From Cordylochernes scorpioides (taxonomy: Eukaryota; Arthropoda; Arachnida; Pseudoscorpiones; Chernetidae), in contig CP092880.1 of NCBI GenBank assembly GCA_030710605.1, positions 12,193,639-12,257,638 on the forward strand: 64,000 nt of DNA, given 5' to 3'. A program made the position numbers and the translations under genes. The first letter of the stretch is position 1; each line of letters opens with the position of its first letter. The notes under the pieces are model-generated. The model was given only the letters and a program-made list of their open reading frames with translations. It was not told where the DNA came from and made no database searches. Positions 54,401-64,000 of the stretch are shown here, piece after piece.

Positions 54401-57400
54401 TTGCTTTGAATTCACCCCTAACCCTCGTACAAAAGTCATTGATTACTTGAGTTATTTAAGAAAGAGAATGAAATCAATTCCTTGAGTAAAATATACAATG
54501 CGTGACCCAATATTGGTTATTAAATAGGACAATATGGATAAAGTATTAGTAAATCAATGAAGTATTAGTAATTCAACGGCAGAATTGCTTTGAGTTTACC
54601 CCTAACCCTCGTACAAAAGTCATTGATTACTTGAGTTATTTAAGAAAGAGAATGAAATCAATTCTTCGAGTAAAATATACAATGCGTGACCCAATATTGG
54701 TTATTAAATAGGACAATATGGATAAAGTATTAGTAAATCAATGAAGTATTAGTAATTCAACGGCAGAATTGCTTTGAGTTTACCCCTAACCCTCGTACAA
54801 AAGTCATTGATTACTTGAGTTATTTAAGAAAGAGAATGAAATCAATTCTTCGAGTAAAATATACAATGCGTGACCCAATATTGGTTATTAAATAGGACAA
54901 TATGGATAAAGTATTAGTAAATCAATGAAGTATTAGTAATTCAACGACAGAATTGCTTTGAATTCACCCCTAACCCTCGTACAAAAGTCATTGATTACTT
55001 GAGTTATTTAAGAAAGAGAATGAAATCAATTATTCGAGTAAAATATACAATGCGTGACCCAATAGTGGTTATTAAATAGGACAATATGGATAAAGTATTA
55101 GTAAATCAATGAAGTATTAGTAATTCAACGACAGAATTGCTTTGAATTCACCCCTAACCCTCGTACAAAAGTCATTGATTACTTGAGTTATTTAAGAAAG
55201 AGAATGAAATCAATTCTTCGAGTAAAATATACAATGCGTGACCCAATATTGGTTATTAAATAGGTCAATATGGATAAAGTATTAGTAAATCAATGAAGTA
55301 TTAGTAATTCAACGACAGAATTGCTTTGAGTTTACCCTAACCCTCGTACAAAAGTCATTGATTACTTGAGTTATTCAAGAAAGAGAATGAAATCAATTCT
55401 TTGAGTAAAATATACAATGCGTGACCCAATAGTGGTTATTAAATAGGACAATATGGATAAAGTATTAGTAAATCAATGAAGTATTAGTAATTCAACGACA
55501 GAATTGCTTTGAATTCACCCCTAACCCTCGTACAAAAGTCATTGATTACTTGAGTTATTTAAGAAAGAGAATGAAATCAATTCTTTGAGTAAAATATACA
55601 ATGCGTGACCCAATAGTGGTTATTAAATAGGACAATATGGATAAAGTATTAGTAAATCAATGAAGTATTAGTAATTCAACGACAGAATTGCTTTGAATTC
55701 ACCCCTAACCCTCGTACAAAAGTCATTGATTACTTGAGTTATTTAAGAAAGAGAATGAAATCAATTCTTTGAGTAAAATATACAATGCGTGACCCAATAG
55801 TGGTTATTAAATAGGACAATATGGATAAAGTATTAGTATATCAATGAAGTATTAGTAATTCAACGACAGAATTGCTTTGAGTTTACCCTAACCCTCGTAC
55901 AAAAGTCATTGATTACTTGAGTTATTTAAGAAAGAGGATGAAATCAATTCTTCGAGTAAAATATACAATGCGTGACCCAATAGTGGTTATTAAATAGGAC
56001 AATATGGATAAAGTATTAGTATATCAATGAGGTATTAGTAATTCAACGACAGAATTGCTTTGAGTTTACCCTAACCCTCGTACAAAAGTCATTGATTACT
56101 TGATTATTCAAGAAAGAGGATGAAATCAATTCTTCGAGTAAAATATACAATGCGTGACCCAATATTGGTTATTAAATAGGTCAATATGGATAAAGTATTA
56201 GTAAATCAATGAAGTATTAGTAATTCAACGACAGAATTGCTTTGAATTCACCCCTAACCCTCGTACAAAAGTCATTGATTACTTGATTATTCAAGAAAGA
56301 GGATGAAATCAATTCTTCGAGTAAAATATACAATGCGTGACCCAATATTGGTTATTAAATAGGTCAATATGGATAAAGTATTAGTAAATCAATGAAGTAT
56401 TAGTAATTCAACGACAGAATTGCTTTGAATTCACCCCTAACCCTCGTACAAAAGTCATTGATTACTTGAGTTATTTAAGAAAGAGAATGAAATCAATTCT
56501 TCGAGTAAAATATACAATGCGTGACCCAATAGTGGTTATTAAATAGGACAATATGGATAAAGTATTAGTAAATCAATGAAGTATTAGTAATTCAACGACA
56601 GAATTGCTTTGAGTTTACCCTAACCCTCGTACAAAAGTCATTGATTACTTGAGTTATTCAAGAAAGAGAATGAAATCAATTCTTCGAGTAAAATATACAC
56701 TGTGTGACCCAATAGTGGTTATTAAATAGGACAATATGGATAAAGTATTAGTATATCAATGAAGTATTAGTAATTCAACGACAGAATTGCTTTGAGTTTA
56801 CCCTAACCCTCGTACAAAAGTCATTGATTACTTGAGTTATTTAAGAAAGAGAATGAAATCAATTCTTCGAGTAAAATATACAATGCGTGACCCAATATTG
56901 GTTATTAAATAGGACAATATGGATAAAGTATTAGTAAATCAATGAGGTATTAGTAATTCAACGACAGAATTGCTTTGAGTTTACCCTAACCCTCGTACAA
57001 AAGTCATTGATTACTTGAGTTATTCAAGAAAGAGGATGAAATCAATTCTTCGAGTAAAATATACACTGTGTGACCCAATAGTGGTTATTAAATAGGACAA
57101 TATGGATAAAGTATTAGTATATCAATGAGGTATTAGTAATTCAACGACAGAATTGCTTTGAGTTTACCCTAACCCTCGTACAAAAGTCATTGATTACTTG
57201 AGTTATTTAAGAAAGAGAATGAAATCAATTCTTCGAGTAAAATATACAATGCGTGACCCAATATTGGTTATTAAATAGGACAATATGGATAAAGTATTAG
57301 TAAATCAATGAAGTATTAGTAATTCAACGACAGAATTGCTTTGAGTTTACCCTAACCCTCGTACAAAAGTCATTGATTACTTGAGTTATTTAAGAAAGAG

Positions 57401-59190
57401 AATGAAATCAATTCTTCGAGTAAAATATACAATGTGTGACCCAATAGTGGTTATTAAATAGGACAATATGGATAAAGTATTAGTAAATCAATGAGGTATT
57501 AGTAATTCAACGACAGAATTGCTTTGAGTTTACCCTAACCCTCGTACAAAAGTCATTGATTACTTGAGTTATTTAAGAAAGAGGATGAAATCAATTCTTC
57601 GAGTAAAATATACAATGCGTGACCCAATAGTGGTTATTAAATAGGACAATATGGATAAAGTATTAGTAAATCAATGAGGTATTAGTAATTCAACGACAGA
57701 ATTGCTTTGAGTTTACCCTAACCCTCGTACAAAAGTCATTGATTACTTGAGTTATTTAAGAAAGAGGATGAAATCAATTCTTCGAGTAAAATATACAATG
57801 TGTGACTCAATAGTGGTTATTAAATAGGACAATATGGATAAAGTATTAGTAAATCAATGAGGTATTAGTAATTCAACGACAGAATTGTTTTGAGTTTACC
57901 CTAACCCTCGTACAAAAGTCATTGATTACTTGAGTTATTCAAGAAAGAGAATGAAATCCATTCTTCGAGTAAAATATACAATGCGTGACCCAATAGTGGT
58001 TATTAAATAGGACAATATGGATAAAGTATTAGTATATCAATGAGGTATTAGTAATTCAACGACAGAATTGCTTTGAGTTTACCCTAACCCTCGTACAAAA
58101 GTCATTGATTACTTGAGTTATTTAAGAAAGAGGATGAAATCAATTCTTCGAGTAAAATATACAATGCGTGACCCAATATTGGTTATTAAATAGGACAATA
58201 TGGATAAAGTATTAGTAAATCAATGAAGTATTAGTAATTCAACGACAGAATTGCTTTGAATTCACCCCTAACCCTCGTACAAAAGTCATTGATTACTTGA
58301 GTTATTCAAGAAAGAGAATAAAATCTATTCTTTGAGTAAAATATACAATGTGTGACCCAATATTGGTTATTAAATAGGTCAATATGGATAAAGTATTAGT
58401 ATATCAATGAGGTATCAGTAATTCAACGACAGAATTGCTTTGAGTTTACCCTAACCCTCGTACAAAAGTCATTGATTACTTGAGTTATTCAAGAAAGAGA
58501 ATGAAATCAATTCCTTGAGTAAAATATACAATGCGTGACCCAATAGTGGTTATTAAATAGGACAATATGGATAAAGTATTAGTAAATCAATGAAGTATTA
58601 GTAATTCAACGACAGAATTGCTTTGAATTCACCCCTAACCCTCGTACAAAAGTCATTGATTACTTGAGTTATTTAAGAAAGAGAATGAAATCAATTCTTT
58701 GAGTAAAATATACAATGCGTGACCCAATAGTGGTTATTAAATAGGACAATATGGATAAAGTATTAGTAAATCAATGAAGTATTAGTAATTCAACGACAGA
58801 ATTGCTTTGAATTCACCCCTAACCCTCGTACAAAAGTCATTGATTACTTGAGTTATTTAAGAAAGAGAATGAAATCAATTCTTTGAGTAAAATATACAAT
58901 GCGTGACCCAATATTGGTTATTAAATAGGTCAATATGGATAAAGTATTAGTAAATCAATGAAGTATTAGTAATTCAACGACAGAATTGCTTTGAGTTTAC
59001 CCTAACCCTCGTACAAAAGTCATTGATTACTTGAGTTATTCAAGAAAGAGAATGAAATCAATTCCTTGAGTAAAATATACAATGCGTGACCCAATAGTGG
59101 TTATTAAATAGGTCAATATGGATAAAGTATTAGTAAATCAATGAAGTATTAGTAATTCAACGACAGAATTGCTTTGAGGTTACCCTAACC
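48411..59190. repeat. 183-bp satellite array, about 59 monomers
   Basis: Monomer period is exactly 183 bp (marker TCATTGATTACTTGAG at 48577, 48760, 48943, 49126...). Most monomers differ only at a few diagnostic positions: AATAGTGG/AATATTGG, GTAAATCAA/GTATATCAA, GCGTGACC/GTGTGACC, GAGTTTACCC/GAATTCACCCC. All frames are closed within the unit, so it is non-coding. The left border abuts a retrozyme-like repeat. The right border abuts a LINE zinc-knuckle remnant. Confidence 0.97.
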
Positions 59191-59194
59191 ATCT

Positions 59195-59272
59195 CCAAAA
59201 CAACTTCCTATATATTAAAAAATGTCTAAAATGCGGTCTAGAGGGCCAACATCAATGTTCTAGCAATATAAA
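59195..59272 (+). pseudogene. LINE gag-like zinc knuckle remnant
   Basis: Frame reading NNFLYIKKCLKCGLEGQHQC, a C-x2-C-G-x2-G-type knuckle as in ORF1 of jockey-like LINEs, ending TAA. It directly follows the satellite. Confidence 0.45.
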
Positions 59273-59849
59273 ATGTTAAAATTTCTAAAAATATCCGTAT
59301 TGTAAAACTATTGTAACGTTTTTAAATTCTTAATTTAAATTTGTTGCTGTTTTAAATAATGAAGATACAAATTACATTGTTGTTGTTGTTTATTATCGTT
59401 TGTTTAAAAAATATATTGCATGTGATGATGATAACAAATGACTTTTTAATTTAATATATAAAATCAGTGAAAAAAAAGAAATAATTAATTATAAAATTCA
59501 CAAACGTGACAATATAAATGTATAACATTAATTCAAGGTAATATGCCTTATAAACAGTAAAGAAATACAATGAACTAGTGCATAGTCTATAAAAATAAAG
59601 ACAATATAATTAAATAGCACAATAAATCCGTTTTTTTCGTTTTAATATTATTTTGTGAATATGCAAATTAATGATATCAAAACATTATAACAAATAACGC
59701 GGTAAGGTATTATATGTATAAACGAACTTTATGCATCCAATGAAATTAAGACAGCATATATAACTTCAGTACAAGAACCCTATACAATTGATGAAGAGGT
59801 AATTATTCCAGCTATATTCATATATATAATATTAATACAGCTATCTTCT

Positions 59850-60165
59850 TCTTCTTATTTCTTATCTCCACACTGGGTGAAGTAGAATGCGTCTGCCTTT
59901 GTCATCAAGACTGGGAGCACTACTCAGTGGCATTCCGACTTAGCTCCAAAATAAATGGCCGCCTCTGACATGAGGAACAGACGCCATGTGCAGCCACTCT
60001 TAACATGGAGTACAAACGCTGCTCATTCTGGATCTCTGGATTAGAAGCCCTTACAGGGTACTATCAGCCGGGCCAGCTGAGCCCAGGTTTTTTAGTGAGC
60101 TTGTTACTGCTCCCCCTCCTTCTTTTTCATCCGGGCTTGGGACCGGCAAGGGCGGAGTTTTCAAG
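59850..60165. repeat. LINE-like fragment (copy B)
   Basis: Shares its first 115 bp with 690-808, then continues with a GC-richer segment (GGGACCGGCAAGGGCGGAG) that looks like the untranslated or terminal part of a non-LTR element. No ORF could be assigned. Confidence 0.5.
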
Positions 60166-60289
60166 CTATAAATGTCAATAATAGTTGTCTTCAGACGAAA
60201 TTAATTACTCTACAATTTTATTTTCAGCAACTATTATGGTTTACACTAAACCAATATTTTTTTAAATATAATTTCTAATATATACATGT

Positions 60290-60634
60290 GGTAACCGAGA
60301 GGACACTCAGGTGTGGAGAGCTTTCAAAAACCTCTCTGTACCATGGAAGACCTCTCACAAAGTACAGGCAGTCGTGGTCGAGGCAGAATGGAAGACTTGG
60401 GATGGTCCACACACAAAGAACGAAGTATACAGTTTCACTGGGAAAAGTTCCGTGAACAGAAAGAATTGAGATAAGCAGAAAGATGGAGCAGAGTACTTAC
60501 TTGTCCATGGTAGCATGGTCAACATCAGGGATCGACTGACAAGGGCCAACGCAGACTTGGAAGTGGCGATGCATTTCCTGCTTTTCAGGGGTTTTTATAG
60601 TTTCAAACCACGGAAGTACGGGGCCTTCGTCTGA
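60290..60634 (+). pseudogene. Unrecognised protein-like fragment with one stop
   Basis: 114 codons with one in-frame TGA (60467-60469): TQVWRAFKNLSVPWKTSHKV near the start, AEYLLVHGSMVNIRDRL and LEVAMHFLLFRGFYSF after the stop. Composition is protein-like and GC is raised. No homologue recognised. The minus-strand frame 60355-60549 is its shadow. Confidence 0.3.
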
Positions 60635-61240
60635 TGCAATACTGGGGGTTCAAGAAGGGTAATCCCATAACGACGTTCTGGAACCTTCTGACATCTTTAA
60701 GCCTCGTTCCTACACGTTCTTGGACTTCTATATATCACTGTCTGCTATTTAACTCAATTGTTCTTATATTACACAGGTTTATTTTATTATCATCAGTTTT
60801 ACAGAGTACATTACATATTGTGATTCAATGGTTCATGCATAACATGCGTATAATTAGTTACAGATGTGTTTCTATTATGCAACACGTTTTTCAGCATATA
60901 ATCTTGTTGTATGATACCAATATGGGGTTTTTGGTTTAAATTATCTTATATACACACACACACCCCAAATCCCATGAACAAAACCACGAATCAATTTTCA
61001 AATAAATAATTACTAATTAAAGGAAGACACCTATGATTCTCTGTGGAGATTGTATCGCGAAGTCTTTGTTGTGGTATGATTCAAAGACAAATTACAACGG
61101 CCATAGATTATTCCCATTATGGGGGAATGCCAGTGTAATTGATTTGACAAATAAAAAAATCTCTTACAACTATTAAGAAACGGCGTACCTAACAAATATC
61201 CTAAATATCTGATCAGGTTGCGATACTATTTGATGTATGT

Positions 61241-61440
61241 ATGACTGAACAATTTTCAACCACAACGCTATATACAACTTGGAAATTCAATGAGAAAAGA
61301 ACAGATTGGCCAAAATTTACACAGAATGTGAATGACGCTGACAAGAAAAAGATTGAAAGCTTATCGGTTAATATATCAACACAAGGAAAAGTTGATCAAG
61401 GGTTATTTAAAAGAACAAGAAATAAATATATTCGATAGAT
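61241..61440 (+). pseudogene. LINE ORF2 linker fragment
   Basis: TTTLYTTWKFNEKRTDWPKF resembles the W-x-F-x3-x-WxxF segment between endonuclease and reverse transcriptase of jockey/R1 LINEs. The frame ends at 61438 and weak homology-like reading continues. Same orientation as the RT remnants downstream. Confidence 0.5.
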
Positions 61441-61566
61441 TGAAAAGGCCAAATTAATATTATGGAGGACATTTCTAGATGAAAATAATTCGACTAATAT
61501 CCATTTGAAATTCTAATCTAATAGAAAATTGACCAAATATTGAAAGGTAATTCTAATAAACAAATA

Positions 61567-61732
61567 CATTAGGAAAGACAAACTTCAGTATAACACAGTA
61601 ATTTATTTCAGGCAAGAACAAACTATGAATGATAAGCAAAATATAAGCAATGAGGGAAGTTTATAAAGTAGCAAAATATAAACAAAAAATGATACTCTGT
61701 TAATAAAATAATAAATACTTTGCTACACTATA
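61567..61732 (-). repeat. LTR-like repeat copy
   Basis: On the minus strand it reads GTAGCAAAGTATTTATT to AGTTTGTCTTTCCT, parallel to 3604-3945 and 62511-62692. It lacks the 154-bp internal block. Confidence 0.55.
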
Positions 61733-61861
61733 TTGGAAACAAACACCTATAAAGAAAAACAAAAACAGAAGAATTTATAGCGACTCTATTTCCTAATGAC
61801 AACCCTGGTGATGATAAGAATACAAATACAAAAATATACAATAAATTAAGAAAAAGGCATC

Positions 61862-62340
61862 TCTCTGAAAGTTGCTGATGGCTTGCGCCACCTATCGGAA
61901 TAAATATCAACTATTATCGTCGATTTTTAATTATTCCAGAATTGGCCAAATACCCATTCTTGATTAATCAAGAAAAGCTTACCACGGACGATCCTGATCG
62001 TGGACGACCACGTTGATATTTATTCCGATAGATGGCGCAAGCCATCAGCAACTTTCAGTTGCATGATAAGGAGATGCCTTTTTCATAATTTATGCACCTT
62101 ATCCCAGTACAATATTACATTTGTACTATTTTTCAAAAATATACAAGCAAATAAAATAAGGCATATCCTTATCACGAGCACATGAGATTTTTAGATGAAA
62201 GAGCGCCATCTAGTGGAACAGAAATCAACTAAACATTGATTTAATATGTTCCCTGATATTTGGTCAACTGATTTTCTTGATAAATCAAGAAAAGCTATCC
62301 ACGAATTTGATGGTCAGGATATGCCTTTATTGATTTTAAT
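61862..62340. repeat. Head-to-head pair of retrozyme-like repeats
   Basis: Two body copies (CTATCGGAATAAATATCAAC and its inverse GATATTTATTCCGATAG) face each other around 61985-62015. There the ribozyme should be, but only stem I-like ACCACGGACGATCC and CGTGGACGACCACG remain. A third related segment follows at 62200-62340. No intact hammerhead core is left. Confidence 0.55.
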
Positions 62341-62460
62341 ACCTACACCTTTTTTTATTATTATTATTTTTTAAATTATATTTTCACAAACAAGCAAATA
62401 TATATTAAGACTTTCGAAAACAACATACAAGAACAATAATTACAATCAATGAAGTGTAAA

Positions 62461-63050
62461 CGCTATTAGTAATGAATTAAATCCGAAGAAATCTTCAGGA
62501 ATTGATAATATTGTAACAAAGTATTTATTAATTTTATTAACAGAGTGGTCATTTTTATGTTTATATTTTACTACTCTGTAAATTTTCCACGTGGCTTATC
62601 TTTTGTTTACCATTCATAGTTTGTCCTTGCCTGAAATAAATTGCTGTCTCCTCCTGAAGTTTTTGTCTTCCCTAATTTTCCACTTGTCAATATTTTTTAT
62701 CAAGATGAAATTATCAAGTTTTCAGGGATAAATTTCTTTTTGTTTTTAAAGAAACTTATTCTTTAAACTGCTAATTTATCTTGATATTGTTACAGGGGAT
62801 TATTTTATTGAAAATATAGTATTTCTAGTAATATGATAATACACTAAAAAAATTGGTCAAAACTTTCTGGATATAAGTTACTTTCCTGACGAAAGGAAAA
62901 GACCAGAGGCGTTGATCATTCAAAATCCGATTATAAAGATTGTGGCAGCTATCAACCTCTATGTCTAAATTCAAATCTTTCAAGAATTTTTGGAAAAAAT
63001 TATCAACAATAAAATCAGCAAATACTCCAATGGTATTGTTATAGAGTGAA
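62461..63050 (+). pseudogene. jockey-like reverse transcriptase remnants
   Basis: AISNELNPKKSSGIDNI (62461-62511) corresponds to the LKxKKAPGxDxI motif. After the LTR-like insertion, CGSYQPLCLNSNLSRIFGK (about 62938-62995) corresponds to the SYRPISLLSxLSKIFEK motif. Multiple frameshifts and stops; the catalytic YADD box is not seen. Confidence 0.65.
62511..62692 (+). mobile_element. Solo-LTR-like insertion in a LINE
   Basis: TGTAACAAAG...CCACTTGTCA, about 182 bp, with ATAT on both sides. It splits the reverse-transcriptase reading KKSSGIDNI from its continuation. A related minus-strand copy lies at 61567-61732. Confidence 0.6.
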
Positions 63051-63454
63051 CATTGTTACGTATACAATAGTCATTATTTTAAATAAATTTTAAATATCCA
63101 TTTTTGAGTGAAGGGTTTATGCACAAAATAGTTATTTTAGGAAAAATAGAATATCATTTTTGTGCATAAAGGTTAATTTATGGTAAGAAAATTTAAATTT
63201 TAACATATTTAATAGTTATTGTAGTGTAGAAAGTTTCATAGTTTCAGATAAGGTACTTATTTTCTGGAAAAGGTTTCATTTTGGCGGAAAGCTCATTTTG
63301 TTGTGATTATAATTATTAATAATTGAAGTAAACGAAAAAAAAAGCGCTACAAATTATAAAAATAAACATAAAATAAAAGGCTCGCGCATATCATAATAAA
63401 AGAAACTCAATGCGAAAGGTTGTATTTTTATTTTTATATATAATTATTAATACA

Positions 63455-64000
63455 TTGTTGCAGATTAAGTGGTCATTGTTGTAATCAATTTTACATTGTT
63501 GCATATTAAGTGGTCATTGTTGTTATCAATATTAATTGTTGCAGATGAAGTGGCTATTGTTGTGATCAATATTACGTTATTGCAGGCTGAAGTGGTCATT
63601 GTTGTGATCTATTTTACATTATTGAAGATGAAGTGGTCATTGTTGTGATCAATTTTACATTGTGCAGATAAAGAGGTCATTGTTGTGATCAATTTTACAT
63701 TGTGCAGATGAAGTGGTCATTGTTGTGATCAAATTTACATTGTGCAGATGAAGTGGTCATTGTTGTGATCAATTTTACATTTTTGCAGGTAAAGTGGTCA
63801 TCGTTGTGATCAATATGACATTGTTGCAGATAAAGAGGTCATTGTTGTGATCAATTTTACATTGTGCAGATAAAGAGGTCATTGTTGTGATCAATTTTAC
63901 ATTGTGCAGATAAAGAGGTCATTGTTGTGATCAATTTTACATTGTGCAGATAAAGAGGTCATCGTTGTGATCAATATGACATTGTTGCAGATAAAGAGGT
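63455..64000. repeat. 40-bp minisatellite running off the window
   Basis: Unit ATTGTTGTGATCAATTTTAC plus ATTGTGCAGATAAAGAGGTC, exactly 40 bp in the last copies and degenerate (40-46 bp) towards 63455. Confidence 0.93.

Noticed and set aside
48411..59190. CRISPR-like regularly spaced repeats
   Set aside because: The whole 183-bp unit is repeated without unique spacers, in a eukaryotic genome. It is a satellite.
48411..59190. Telomere-like CCCTAACCCT in every satellite monomer
   Set aside because: Only about one and a half telomeric units per 183 bp, and not the usual insect TTAGG array. Probably coincidence.
61985..62025. Fourth hammerhead ribozyme
   Set aside because: Only stem I-like and linker sequence remain. 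CUGAUGA and GAAA cores are missing.

Overview
This is a eukaryotic, intron-containing, very AT-rich window. It is almost certainly an arthropod, probably an insect. I base this on cytoplasmic exons of a Roundabout (Robo) axon-guidance receptor, Tc1/mariner, hAT and Helitron elements, jockey-like LINEs and short introns. I cannot name the species. There are no bacterial features.

Layout. (1) 1-20026 and 25675-46946 are the two arms of a huge inverted repeat. They align almost end to end, with small substitutions and a set of element insertions found in one arm only. The left arm runs off the window start. (2) 20027-20126 is a 100-N gap that falls exactly where the left arm stops, so the palindrome centre was never sequenced. 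(3) 20127-25674 is a non-palindromic spacer with degenerate minisatellites, a foldback element, two Helitron-type ends, a tRNA-Gly-like sequence, a MITE, a TATA/Inr core-promoter candidate and the most upstream Robo exon (25257-25382). (4) 46947-48410 is decayed repeat sequence. (5) 48411-59190 is a 10.8-kb satellite array of about 59 copies of a 183-bp monomer. (6) 59191-63050 is a decayed jockey-like LINE neighbourhood broken up by other repeats. (7) 63455-64000 is a 40-bp minisatellite that runs off the end.

Genes. The only clearly recognisable host gene is robo. Exons for conserved cytoplasmic motifs CC0 (YAEVD), CC1 (PYATT) and CC2 (NWVDLIPPPP), and a serine-rich SSTDGSF/AQAV block, occur once per arm and read outward from the centre (minus strand on the left, plus strand on the right). 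Splice phases agree across all joins. The Ig, FN3 and transmembrane exons are not in the window. The right copy has an apparent nonsense codon in one exon. The coincidence of the left arm end with the N gap, together with many arm-specific mobile-element insertions, makes a falsely joined alternative haplotype the leading explanation. A true inverted duplication is not excluded.

Most interesting biology. The window contains a textbook-looking type I hammerhead ribozyme (8864-8905, minus strand) and two decayed relatives. It also has a family of foldback insertions whose arms each carry a hammerhead-like stem-loop (CUGNNGA ... GAAAGCU), with 13-15 bp target-site duplications proven where the other arm holds the empty site. 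Together they suggest retrozyme or Penelope-like non-autonomous retroelements.
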